Below are positions 7,241 through 15,434 of a stretch of DNA of 53,524 nucleotides, piece by piece (the first letter of the stretch is position 1; each line of letters begins with the position of its first letter). The DNA comes from an uncultured Blautia sp. (GTDB taxonomy: Bacteria; Bacillota; Clostridia; Lachnospirales; Lachnospiraceae). A program made the translations under genes and the position numbers. The DNA is taken from NCBI GenBank assembly GCA_900549015.1, contig URMH01000018.1:1-53524 (forward strand). Direction: 5' to 3'. Below the pieces are notes generated by a model. It had not been told where the DNA came from, did not search any database, and was given only the letters and a program-made list of their open reading frames with translations.

Positions 7241-8512
7241 ATGAAAAAAAATCAGTGTTTGCGGGGGATATTTAGTGCAGCATTAGCAATTTCTTTGTTC
7301 GGAACGTCATTGCCAGTTTATGCTGAGGAAGGAGGAAAAGAAATTACATATTTCTATAATACCAGTACAGAAGCTGCAACAGAAGTTGTACAGGAAGCCA
7401 TTAAACGTTATGAAGAAAAAACAGGCAATACAGTTAAGATTACAATGATGGAAGGAGAATCTTATAAAACTAAAATTAAAACATGTGTAGCATCAAACTC
7501 TCTTCCTGATGTGTTTAATTACTGGACAGGAGAACAGTTTTCAACATTAGTAAGTTCTGGAAATGTTAAAGATATTACCGAGATGGTGACAAAAGATACG
7601 GAATATAAAGAACAGTTTATAGATGGAGCCTTTGATGAGGTAACAGTTGATGAAAAAATATATGGAATTCCATCAAGTGTCACAGGACAGGTATTATATT
7701 ACAATAAACAACTTTTCAAAGATGCAGGAATTGAAAAAGTACCATCTACGTTCAGTGAACTTGAAGACGCCTGTGCAAAACTTAAAGATGCAGGAATTAC
7801 GCCAATTATGGTAGGTTCTAAAGATAGATGGCCTCTTTTAGGATGGTTTTCTTATCTTGCAGTAAGAAATGGAGGTACGGAATTATATAGGGAAGTAACA
7901 GATGGGGAAAGTGAAGCATCTTTTGCAAATCCTGAGTTTATTAAGGCTGGTGAGCAATTAAATAAATTAAGCCAGGAGTATTTTGTGAATGGAAGCCTCG
8001 CAATTGATTCTGCAATGGCACCTGCACAGTTTGCGGCAGGAAATGCAGCAATGTTTATTGGAGGAACATGGGATATTTCTACTCTTTCCAGCAATGAAGA
8101 AATGGCTGATAATATTAGTTTTGCACCATTTCCTTCAGCTGATGATGGCAAACCGGAAGATTCAGGTACAATTTATGGCGGCATAGCAAATTGCATCGCA
8201 ATAAATGAGTCTTCTGAAAATGCTGATGATGCATATGAATTGATAAAAGAAATTATTTCAGTTGAAACGGAAACAGAGATGGTGAAAAAAACCGGAAGTT
8301 TAAGTTGTATGAAAGTAGAAGTGGAAAAAGAGGATATGCCTCTTTTAGGATATGAAATCACAGAATTTTTTAATAATGAGGTTACAGGATTTTTCCCATA
8401 TACAGATCAGGCGCTTCAACCAGAACAGGCAGAGAATCTTTTGAACGCAATGACAGAAATTATTGCTTCAGAAGATGTTAATGTAGAAGAACAATTATCT
8501 ACAATCAAATAA
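7241..8512 (+). CDS. Extracellular sugar-binding protein, family 1
   Basis: 423 residues from ATG 7241, chosen for the RBS AAAGGAAG and because a signal peptide follows directly (ISLFGTSLPVYA then EEGG). The mature protein has the SBP family 1 pattern: DVFNYWTGEQ, PSSVTGQVLYYNKQLFKDAG, and AAMFIGGTWDIS. It delivers an oligosaccharide to the two permeases that follow. Oddly, there is no lipobox cysteine, although Gram-positive binding proteins are normally lipoproteins. It is preceded by the two-component system and followed by an intergenic stem-loop. Confidence 0.9.
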   Translation: MKKNQCLRGIFSAALAISLFGTSLPVYAEEGGKEITYFYNTSTEAATEVVQEAIKRYEEKTGNTVKITMMEGESYKTKIKTCVASNSLPDVFNYWTGEQFSTLVSSGNVKDITEMVTKDTEYKEQFIDGAFDEVTVDEKIYGIPSSVTGQVLYYNKQLFKDAGIEKVPSTFSELEDACAKLKDAGITPIMVGSKDRWPLLGWFSYLAVRNGGTELYREVTDGESEASFANPEFIKAGEQLNKLSQEYFVNGSLAIDSAMAPAQFAAGNAAMFIGGTWDISTLSSNEEMADNISFAPFPSADDGKPEDSGTIYGGIANCIAINESSENADDAYELIKEIISVETETEMVKKTGSLSCMKVEVEKEDMPLLGYEITEFFNNEVTGFFPYTDQALQPEQAENLLNAMTEIIASEDVNVEEQLSTIK

Positions 8513-8523
8513 AAAAGAAAGGG

Positions 8524-8564
8524 TACTGCCGTAAAATAGAACGCTACTTTACGGCAGTATTTTT
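8524..8564 (+). terminator. Intercistronic stem-loop after the binding protein gene
   Basis: TACTGCCGTAAA pairs perfectly with TTTACGGCAGTA, then five Ts. As in mal-type operons, it can give partial termination or protect the 3' end, so binding protein outnumbers permease. Confidence 0.75.
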
Positions 8565-8583
8565 ATACAGAGGAGAGATTGCC

Positions 8584-9459
8584 ATGAAAAAAGCTAAACT
8601 TCATGTAAGACTTATATATATGTTGCCAGCATTAGTTTTATTTATTGGTATGGTAGTTGCGCCGGTAGGTATGTCGCTATACAATAGTTTTTTTGATTGG
8701 AATGGAATCAATGATAAAATATTTATTGGTTTAAGTAATTTTAAAGAGATAATACATGATGAAGTAGTAAAAAATGCACTGATTAACACTTTGAAAATGA
8801 CGTTTGTATCTACTTGTCTGCAGCTTCCTATTGGAATGTTAATTGCGCTTGTTGTTTCGAGCAAAAAAGTAAAAGGGAAAAAATTTTTCCAATCAATCTA
8901 TTTTCTTCCCGTAATATTGTCTGCCTCCATTGTTGGAATTTTATGGACACAAATTTATGATCCCAATCAGGGGCTTTTCAATGTTTTTTTGGGAAAAATA
9001 GGAATGGAGAATTTACAGCACGCATGGTTAGGAGAACCAGGGACTGCATTGGGAGCTGTAATGATAGTTATGCTTTGGTTTTATGTAGGAAACTATGTTC
9101 TGATTTATTATAGTTCTTTACAGTCAATACCTTCAGATATTATTGAATATGCAGAATTAGATGGAGTACCTCCTATTGTGCGTTTTTTTAAAATTCAACT
9201 TCCTTTAATATGGCCGACTATTCAGTTGACAACAATGTTGGTCATTGTTAATTCTTTGAGATATTTTGATCTTGTTTATATTATGACAAAAGGAGGCCCT
9301 AATCATTCAACAGATGTACTTGCAACGGTAATTGTGCAGGAAGCTTTCGACTCAATGAGAATGGGATATGGAAGTGCAATTTCTATGTTTTTGTTCCTTT
9401 TGGGTACAGTGTTTATTTTAATTGTAAATAAATTAATGAAAAAAGAAAGTATTTATTAA
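8584..9459 (+). CDS. CUT1 sugar ABC permease (MalF/UgpA-like)
   Basis: 291 residues, six predicted transmembrane helices. The EAA loop EYAELDGVPPIVRFFKIQLP, which contacts the ATPase, is intact. The N-terminus (LIYMLPALVLFIGMVVAPV) is typical. The RBS is GAGGAGAG. It works with the following permease; no ATPase gene is present, so a shared MsmX/MsmK-type ATPase elsewhere is likely. Confidence 0.93.
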   Translation: MKKAKLHVRLIYMLPALVLFIGMVVAPVGMSLYNSFFDWNGINDKIFIGLSNFKEIIHDEVVKNALINTLKMTFVSTCLQLPIGMLIALVVSSKKVKGKKFFQSIYFLPVILSASIVGILWTQIYDPNQGLFNVFLGKIGMENLQHAWLGEPGTALGAVMIVMLWFYVGNYVLIYYSSLQSIPSDIIEYAELDGVPPIVRFFKIQLPLIWPTIQLTTMLVIVNSLRYFDLVYIMTKGGPNHSTDVLATVIVQEAFDSMRMGYGSAISMFLFLLGTVFILIVNKLMKKESIY

Positions 9460-9475
9460 AGGTGGGGTGAGAACA

Positions 9476-10303
9476 ATGAAGCGTATGAAAGCAGGTGGTT
9501 GGGCATTAGTGCATATTCTTTTATCTGTATATGCCTTGATTATTATTTTGCCTATTGTATGGATGATTATTTCTTCCTTTAAAGATAATATAGCCTATTT
9601 GACAGATCCCTGGAGCTTACCGTCAGTGTGGCATATAGAAAACTATATTAAAGCCTGGGATAAAGGAGTACAGCAATATTTTGCAAATAGTTTAATCGTG
9701 TCATGTATTACTGTTTTTTGTGTATTACTTTTCAGTACTATGTTTTCCTACATGCTGTCCAGATTTCCATTTAAAGGGGCGTCAAAAATTGTATTTTTAT
9801 TTTTTGTAGGAAATATGATACCCATTCATTGTGTATTGATACCTTTATTTAGTATAGCCAATAAGATGGGAATGGTAAATAGTTTATGGTCATTGATTAT
9901 TCCATATATTGCATTCAATCTCCCAATGGCGGTGTTTTTGACTTATGGACATTATAACCAGCTTCCAAATGAATTACAGGAGGCAGCTGTTATTGATGGA
10001 TGCGGAATACACCAGATGTTTTATTATGTTTTTTTACCGTTGGCAAAGCCAGTGCTGGTGACAGTGTTAATTTTAACATTGGTAAGCGTTTGGAATGAAT
10101 TTAGTTTTGCTCTGATTTTAATTAATGATGCTGAAAAAATGACGATTCCATTAGGGCTTATGACTTTAAAAGGAACATATCAAACTGATTATGCAGCAAC
10201 AACGGCAGCGCTAACAATGGCATCGCTTCCAATTATTCTTATTTATGTTTGTTTGTCTTCGAAAATTCAGGCAGGATTGACTGCCGGTGCAGTGAAAGGA
10301 TAA
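9476..10303 (+). CDS. CUT1 sugar ABC permease (MalG/UgpE-like)
   Basis: 275 residues from ATG 9476, favoured because AAGGTGGGG lies at RBS distance; a GTG at 9467 inside that element is an alternative. Six helices, and the EAA loop QEAAVIDGCGIHQMFYYVFLP. The C-terminal GLTAGAVKG is the usual end of this family. It forms the channel with the preceding permease, 16 nt upstream. Confidence 0.93.
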   Translation: MKRMKAGGWALVHILLSVYALIIILPIVWMIISSFKDNIAYLTDPWSLPSVWHIENYIKAWDKGVQQYFANSLIVSCITVFCVLLFSTMFSYMLSRFPFKGASKIVFLFFVGNMIPIHCVLIPLFSIANKMGMVNSLWSLIIPYIAFNLPMAVFLTYGHYNQLPNELQEAAVIDGCGIHQMFYYVFLPLAKPVLVTVLILTLVSVWNEFSFALILINDAEKMTIPLGLMTLKGTYQTDYAATTAALTMASLPIILIYVCLSSKIQAGLTAGAVKG

Positions 10304-10306
10304 TAT

Positions 10307-11563
10307 ATGAACCCAATATTACCATTAACGTATCATGTTCCGGATGTTGAAGCTAAGGTTTATAAGGATGGATATGTTTATCTGTACGGTTCTTATGATC
10401 TTACAGGAAATCCGGAATATTGCAGTAAGGATTATTATGTGTTTTTTTCTAAAGATTTTAAGACTTTTGAAAAATCTGAATTGGCTTTTTCGAACAGGAA
10501 TGGTGAGATACCGTGGTCGGACGGTGATTTATATGCGCCTGATTGTATAGAAAAAGATGGAATGTATCATTTATATTTTTGTACTTCTGATGGCAGTGAA
10601 GGTGTAGCTGAAAGCAGGAATCCATTAGGTCCTTTTATTAATCCTGTGGAAATTCTCGGGGTAAATAGAACAGGAATAGATCCAACAGTGTTTATAGACG
10701 ATGATGGACAAATTTATTATTTTTGGGGGCAGTTTGAATTGAGAGGTGCAAAATTAAACTCAGATATGCACAGTCTTGATTTGAATTCTTTTCAAAACAG
10801 TATTTTATCAGAAAAAGAACATGGTTTTCATGAAGGCGCTTCCATATGTAAAAGAAATGGAAAGTATTATCTAGTATATACAGACATTAGTCGAGGAAGA
10901 GCTACATGTTTATCATACGCTATTTCGGATTTTCCGCTTGGACCATATGTAAAAGGTGGCGTGATTATTGATAATACTGGTTGTGACCCGAAAAGTTGGA
11001 ATAATCATGGCTGCATATGCGAGATAAAAGGACAATGGTATGTTTTTTATCATCGTTCCACTCATAATTCGTTTTATAGTAGGCGCGTGTGCGTGGAAAA
11101 AATCTATTTTGATTCTGCTGGTGGGATTCAAGAAGTGGAAATGACTGTAAATGGACAAGATGAGATAGTAAAAAGCTGTGAAAAATTGGAAGCTTCAAGA
11201 GCAAGTAAACTTTATGGTTCTGTGTATATTGAAGCAAACACCAGAGATGATAAATATTATGAATATTTAACTGAAATAAGAACTGGAGACTGGGCGGAAT
11301 ATCGATATTTACAATTTAATAATGAAAAGAAGTTTTCTGTGGAAGCAGCGAGTTGGACATATGGAGGACAACTGGAGTTACATATTGATAATCCTGATGG
11401 TCCTGTAATAGGAGTAGTAGAAATTCCATTTACAGACGGTTGGAATAAGTATAAAGTATGTTCCTGTTCCATACAACCTGTTCAGGGAAAACAAGCTTTA
11501 TATTTTGTGTTTAAAGGAGATACCAACAGGCTGTTTAATATAGCTGATTTCTGGTTTGAGTAA
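10307..11563 (+). CDS. GH43-family glycoside hydrolase with C-terminal CBM6-like domain
   Basis: 418 residues. The five-bladed propeller catalytic residues are visible: D13 (VPDVEAKVYKDG), D125 (GIDPTVFIDDDG) and E176 (HEGASICKRNGKYYLVY). After about residue 300 a beta-rich segment (TEIRTGDWAEYRYLQF ... LYFVFKG ... ADFWFE) resembles a CBM6-type module. There is no signal peptide, so it acts inside the cell on imported arabino- or xylo-oligosaccharides. It starts 3 nt after the permease stop, in the same operon. Confidence 0.88.
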   Translation: MNPILPLTYHVPDVEAKVYKDGYVYLYGSYDLTGNPEYCSKDYYVFFSKDFKTFEKSELAFSNRNGEIPWSDGDLYAPDCIEKDGMYHLYFCTSDGSEGVAESRNPLGPFINPVEILGVNRTGIDPTVFIDDDGQIYYFWGQFELRGAKLNSDMHSLDLNSFQNSILSEKEHGFHEGASICKRNGKYYLVYTDISRGRATCLSYAISDFPLGPYVKGGVIIDNTGCDPKSWNNHGCICEIKGQWYVFYHRSTHNSFYSRRVCVEKIYFDSAGGIQEVEMTVNGQDEIVKSCEKLEASRASKLYGSVYIEANTRDDKYYEYLTEIRTGDWAEYRYLQFNNEKKFSVEAASWTYGGQLELHIDNPDGPVIGVVEIPFTDGWNKYKVCSCSIQPVQGKQALYFVFKGDTNRLFNIADFWFE

Positions 11564-11567
11564 AGCA

Positions 11568-12794
11568 ATGAAGAAAAATAATCCAATTATACAAGGATTG
11601 GGGATATGCGATCCTCATATTCATATTTTTGATAATAAAGCATATTTATATGCAAGTCATGACCGGTCAATAAATAATACTACATGGCTTATGGACGACT
11701 GGCAGATTTGGTCTTCGAAAGATCTTGTTATATGGGAGTATGAAACTACATTTCGACCGGAAGAAACATATATCGGGAAATGTGACAAATGTTGGGCAGT
11801 GGATACAGCACAGAGAAATGGTAAATATTATTATTATTTTTCTAATGGAAACAAAGATATAGGGGTTGCAGTGGCGGATAAACCGGGAGGACCCTTTTAT
11901 GACATACTTGGAAAGCCTTTGTTGGAAGAAAATTATACCAGTACTTTACAATATGACCCGACAGTTTTTGTAGATCCGGATACAGATATTCCATATTTAA
12001 TATGGGGATGCTGTGAAGGTGATGGCTATTTTATTTCTCGATTAAATCAGGATATGATTTCTTTGGCAGAAAAACCAAGACAGATTATGATTGATGAAAC
12101 ATATGCAAGAGATGATAAAAGCTTTATTCACAAAAAGAATAGAATTTATTATTTATCCTGGGGTTCTTTTTATGCTACATCAGAAAATATATATGGTCCC
12201 TATGCTTATCAAGGCAGCTTGGGAATTTCAGAAGATCATGGTTCTTTCTTTTCGTGGAATGGGCAGGATTTTTATGCATATACCATTTTTGATCCTAATA
12301 ATTATTACAGAGCAACGGGAATTTGTTACATTCACTATAGAGCAAATGGAGAAATGGTGGCTGATCAGATAATAGCTGAATATGGAGTTGGACATTATGA
12401 CAGTGAATGGAATAAGATTCAGGCAGAATGGTATATGCAGGCAAAAGCTGTAAAAAAGAAAGAAAATATATGGGGTGGTTTTGATATAGGAAATATTAAT
12501 GCTGGAAGTGAATTGTATTATCCGAATATTTGCGGAATGAAAAATAAAACAAAAATACATTTTCTCACAGCTTCTATACAGGAAGATTCCTGGATTGAAA
12601 TATGGGATAATTTAGAAGAAAGGAGAATCGGTCTTTGTAAAGTAGGTTATACTGGAAGATATGACCATTGTGGATATCGTGTATGCAGCTGTAAGTTGGA
12701 TAGAGAAGTATTTGCTGATAAGCTAAATATGAAACTTCTTTTTAAAGGAAAAGGGGATGAGATAATGCGTATACATTGGTTTAAATTTACTTGA
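11568..12794 (+). CDS. Second GH43-like glycosidase, altered acid site
   Basis: 408 residues from ATG 11568 (an upstream TTG at 11556 overlaps the previous gene). The propeller signature is kept: D15 (ICDPHIHIFDNKAYLYASHD) and D130 (QYDPTVFVDPDTD). The general-acid Glu expected before the K-x-N-x-x-Y-Y-L-x segment is not obvious: the sequence is ARDDKSFIHKKNRIYYLSWG. A CBM6-like C-terminus follows (SWIEIWDNL ... LLFKGKGDEIMRIHWFKF). It may use another acidic residue, have another specificity, or be inactive. Cytoplasmic. Confidence 0.78.
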   Translation: MKKNNPIIQGLGICDPHIHIFDNKAYLYASHDRSINNTTWLMDDWQIWSSKDLVIWEYETTFRPEETYIGKCDKCWAVDTAQRNGKYYYYFSNGNKDIGVAVADKPGGPFYDILGKPLLEENYTSTLQYDPTVFVDPDTDIPYLIWGCCEGDGYFISRLNQDMISLAEKPRQIMIDETYARDDKSFIHKKNRIYYLSWGSFYATSENIYGPYAYQGSLGISEDHGSFFSWNGQDFYAYTIFDPNNYYRATGICYIHYRANGEMVADQIIAEYGVGHYDSEWNKIQAEWYMQAKAVKKKENIWGGFDIGNINAGSELYYPNICGMKNKTKIHFLTASIQEDSWIEIWDNLEERRIGLCKVGYTGRYDHCGYRVCSCKLDREVFADKLNMKLLFKGKGDEIMRIHWFKFT

Positions 12795-12847
12795 CTGAGG
12801 AGAAAGAATTTAATTTGTTTTTAAATATATTTTCTCAGAAATATACC

Positions 12848-12901
12848 TTGTAACTTCCTCTGTAGTCTGTTATGCTTATTATACGTGCAAGCGATTGCGC
12901 A
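12848..12901 (+). promoter_or_regulatory. lacI-type promoter with operator O1
   Basis: TTGTAA at 12848-12853, a 17-nt spacer and TATGCT at 12871-12876. The operator TGCAAGCGATTGCGCA (12886-12901) begins one helical turn after the -10, so the regulator probably represses itself. Confidence 0.7.
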
Positions 12902-12917
12902 GGATTGAGGTGTTATT

Positions 12918-13931
12918 ATGGAGGAAAGAGAAAATCTGAATAAGATTTATAAAATAGAAGATATAGCAAGGGAGCTTGGCGTAAGCAAAACTACAGTTTC
13001 CAGGGCAATTTCCGGTAAGGGAAGAATCAGCAAGGCAACTACGGAGAGAGTAAAGGAGTTTATAGCTACGCATGATTACCGCCCGAATGCAATGGCGAGA
13101 GGGCTGGCTCAGAGCAAGACATATAATCTGGGAGTGGTGCTTCCAGTGGAGTATGAGGCTATGGAATTTGCTTTTTTTAAAGATTGTCTCATAGGAATCT
13201 GTCAGGCGGCTGAGGAATGTAATTATGATATTATGCTCTGTATGGTAAATGGGAAAGATTTGACGCAGATTGAGCGCCTTGTAATTAACAGGAAGGTAGA
13301 CGGGATCATTTTAAGCCGGGCAGTAGTCAGTTCTTCGGCGCAGAGGTATCTGAAGGAAAAAAAAGTTCCGTTTGTTGTAATTGGACCAAATTCAGATAAA
13401 AGTGTAGTCTCTGTGGATAATAAAAACAGAGAAGCATGCCAGGAGCTTACCTCCGTTCTGCTTATGAAGGGAAATAAAAAGCTGGCGCTTATAGGCGGAA
13501 GCGAAACGCACAGAGTAACAGAAAGCCGTTACCAGGGTTTTGCAGACGCTTTTAAAGAAGCCGGGCGGGATATAAAAGAAGCGCTGGTGATCATGAATGC
13601 AGACGGTTTTCTTGATGTATCAAGAGCTGTGAGACAGGTTCTTGATAAGGGGGCAGACTGCATTGTATGTATGGACGATTTTATCTGTACACAGGTGATC
13701 GGCTGCCTGAGGGAAAACAGGCTCCGTGTTCCCGATGATATAAGAATTGCAAGCTTTTATGATAACAGTCAGCTTGAGTTCGATAATCCGTCTGTGACAA
13801 GTATACGATTTGATACAAAGGAACTTGGCAAAAAAGCCTGTTATAAACTTCTGCATATTTTGGGTGAAGTGACAGAGGATAAAATCAGGCAGCCGGGCTA
13901 TCAGGTAATATTAAGAGAATCTACTATGTAG
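12918..13931 (+). CDS. LacI-family transcriptional regulator of the beta-galactoside locus
   Basis: 337 residues. An N-terminal LacI helix-turn-helix (KIEDIARELGVSKTTVSRAI, with hinge YRPNAMARGLAQ) precedes a periplasmic-binding-protein-like effector domain (NLGVVLP ... FVVIGPNSD ... ALIGGSETHRVTESRYQGF). It likely binds the three GCAA-NCGN-TTGC sites around it and releases them on binding a galactoside or its derivative. It has its own promoter and terminator, and composition returns to the less AT-rich norm here. Confidence 0.92.
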   Translation: MEERENLNKIYKIEDIARELGVSKTTVSRAISGKGRISKATTERVKEFIATHDYRPNAMARGLAQSKTYNLGVVLPVEYEAMEFAFFKDCLIGICQAAEECNYDIMLCMVNGKDLTQIERLVINRKVDGIILSRAVVSSSAQRYLKEKKVPFVVIGPNSDKSVVSVDNKNREACQELTSVLLMKGNKKLALIGGSETHRVTESRYQGFADAFKEAGRDIKEALVIMNADGFLDVSRAVRQVLDKGADCIVCMDDFICTQVIGCLRENRLRVPDDIRIASFYDNSQLEFDNPSVTSIRFDTKELGKKACYKLLHILGEVTEDKIRQPGYQVILRESTM

Positions 13932-13957
13932 AAAAATCAGGATAAAAAGGAAAATAA

Positions 13958-13973
13958 TGCAAGCGATTGCGCA
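13958..13973 (+). promoter_or_regulatory. Operator O2, between lacI-type gene and its terminator
   Basis: TGCAAGCGATTGCGCA, identical over 16 nt to O1. No promoter is visible at the distance used by O1 and O3, so it may serve as an auxiliary site for looping to O3 about 127 nt away. Confidence 0.7.
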
Positions 13974-13980
13974 AGTATAA

Positions 13981-14031
13981 AAAATGAGAGCTTATTTTTG
14001 TTAAAAACGCATAAAAATAAACTCTCATTTT
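13981..14031 (+). terminator. Terminator of the lacI-type gene
   Basis: AAAATGAGAG-C-TTATTTTT pairs with AAAAATAA-A-CTCTCATTTT, ending in a T-run. Its near symmetry would also allow minus-strand termination. Confidence 0.75.
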
Positions 14032-14047
14032 TTGCAATAATATATAA

Positions 14048-14101
14048 TTGACAGAAGCTTTCCTGAGTTATATACTAAAAATACGAGCAATCGGTTGCGC
14101 A
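14048..14101 (+). promoter_or_regulatory. Promoter of the galactoside operon with operator O3
   Basis: TTGACA at 14048-14053, a 17-nt spacer and TATACT at 14071-14076, followed by the operator core GCAATCGGTTGC at 14087-14098. The -10 to operator distance (16 nt) is the same as at O1. Confidence 0.85.
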
Positions 14102-14136
14102 AAAGGCGCAAAATTCATTTCCAGGAGGGAAAAAAT

Positions 14137-15399
14137 ATGAAATCAGCAAAAAAAGCATTAGTAACAGCAATGGCGGCAGCAGTGGAATTTTCTTCAACTG
14201 TATGCGTAAGCGCAGCAGATGAAACAATCGCGCTTACACTTTGGGGAGCAGAGGAAGATCAGGATCTGCTGAAGGAACTGGTTGGAAAATTTGAGGAGGC
14301 ATATCCGGATCAGAAATTTGACATTCAGATTGGCGTAGAATCTGAATCAACAGCAAAAGATACTATTCTTACAGATGTGGAAGCGGCAGCAGATGTATTT
14401 GCTTTTGCAAGCGACCAGATTTACGATCTTCAGAATGTAGGAGCGCTTGCCGATCTTTCTGAGTATGATGAAGCGTTCCAGGCTGTTGCAGGAAAATCTC
14501 TTGATGATGTAAAAGCTGCAAACAGTGAATCTTCTGTTGAGGCGGCTACGATTGACGGCGATATGTATGCCTTCCCTATGGCTGGAGATAACAGCTACTT
14601 CTTATATTACGATTCTTCTGTAGTTTCTCCGGAAGACGCAGCGTCCTGGGATTCTCTTCTTGCAGCGGCAGAAGAAGGCGGCAAGCAGGTTGGTATGGTT
14701 CTTGCTTCCGGCTGGTATAACGCAGGATTTTTCTACGGAGCAGGCTTTACAACAGACTTAAACGATGATGGAACAACAGCTATGGACTGGAATGGAACAA
14801 GCCCTGATGGATATACAGGCGTTCAGGTAACAGAAGCTATGCTGAACATTGCAGGAAATCCGGCGTTTATGGCGATTGCAGACGGAGATACTTCAAACCA
14901 GATTGCGTCAGGCGATCTTTGCGCTGTTGTTTCCGGAACATGGGATGCACAGGCAGCGCAGGAAGCGTTCGGTGATGGATATGCGGCAACAAAACTTCCT
15001 TCCTTTACCATCGGGGAAGATCAGGTACAGATGAAATCAGCATTCGGATATAAATTTGTCGGTGTCAATGCTTATTCTGAAAACATCGGCTGGGCAGCCG
15101 TTCTTGCTGAATTCCTTACAAATGAAGAAGCGCAGCAGGCACGTTTTGAAGCACGTGAAATCGGACCTACAAATAAAGTTGTAGTAGAATCTGACGCGGT
15201 GAAAGAAAACCTTGCGATTTCTGCAGCGATTGCGCAGTCCGAGTTTGGTGTGATCCAGAGAGTTGGCGGAAAATACTGGGATCCGGCAAAAACTTTTGGA
15301 GAAAATATTGCACAGGGTAAATTTGCGGCAGATGACGAAGAAGGAATCCAGAAAGCTCTTGATACTCTGGTAGAAGGTATCACAGCTCCTGTTGAATAA
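14137..15399 (+). CDS. Sugar-binding protein of the galactoside transporter (MalE-like)
   Basis: 420 residues from ATG 14137 with RBS AGGAGGG. A signal peptide ends at VCVSA-AD; no lipobox is present. The mature protein opens ALTLWGAEEDQDLLKELVGK and carries the MalE-type features DVFAFASDQIYDL, AFPMAGDNSYFLYYD and AVVSGTWDAQ. It is alanine-rich and acidic. It leads an operon of two permeases, a TraX-like protein and GH42, so the substrate is probably a beta-galactoside or galacto-oligosaccharide. Confidence 0.9.
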   Translation: MKSAKKALVTAMAAAVEFSSTVCVSAADETIALTLWGAEEDQDLLKELVGKFEEAYPDQKFDIQIGVESESTAKDTILTDVEAAADVFAFASDQIYDLQNVGALADLSEYDEAFQAVAGKSLDDVKAANSESSVEAATIDGDMYAFPMAGDNSYFLYYDSSVVSPEDAASWDSLLAAAEEGGKQVGMVLASGWYNAGFFYGAGFTTDLNDDGTTAMDWNGTSPDGYTGVQVTEAMLNIAGNPAFMAIADGDTSNQIASGDLCAVVSGTWDAQAAQEAFGDGYAATKLPSFTIGEDQVQMKSAFGYKFVGVNAYSENIGWAAVLAEFLTNEEAQQARFEAREIGPTNKVVVESDAVKENLAISAAIAQSEFGVIQRVGGKYWDPAKTFGENIAQGKFAADDEEGIQKALDTLVEGITAPVE

Positions 15400-15434
15400 A
15401 ATGCTCTGCAGTTTTTAAGGAAAGGAAAAACTTT

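Noticed and set aside
12794..12850. Terminator after the second GH43 gene
   Set aside because: CTGAGGAGAAA and TTTTCTCAG pair only with a bulge and no T-run follows; too weak to list.
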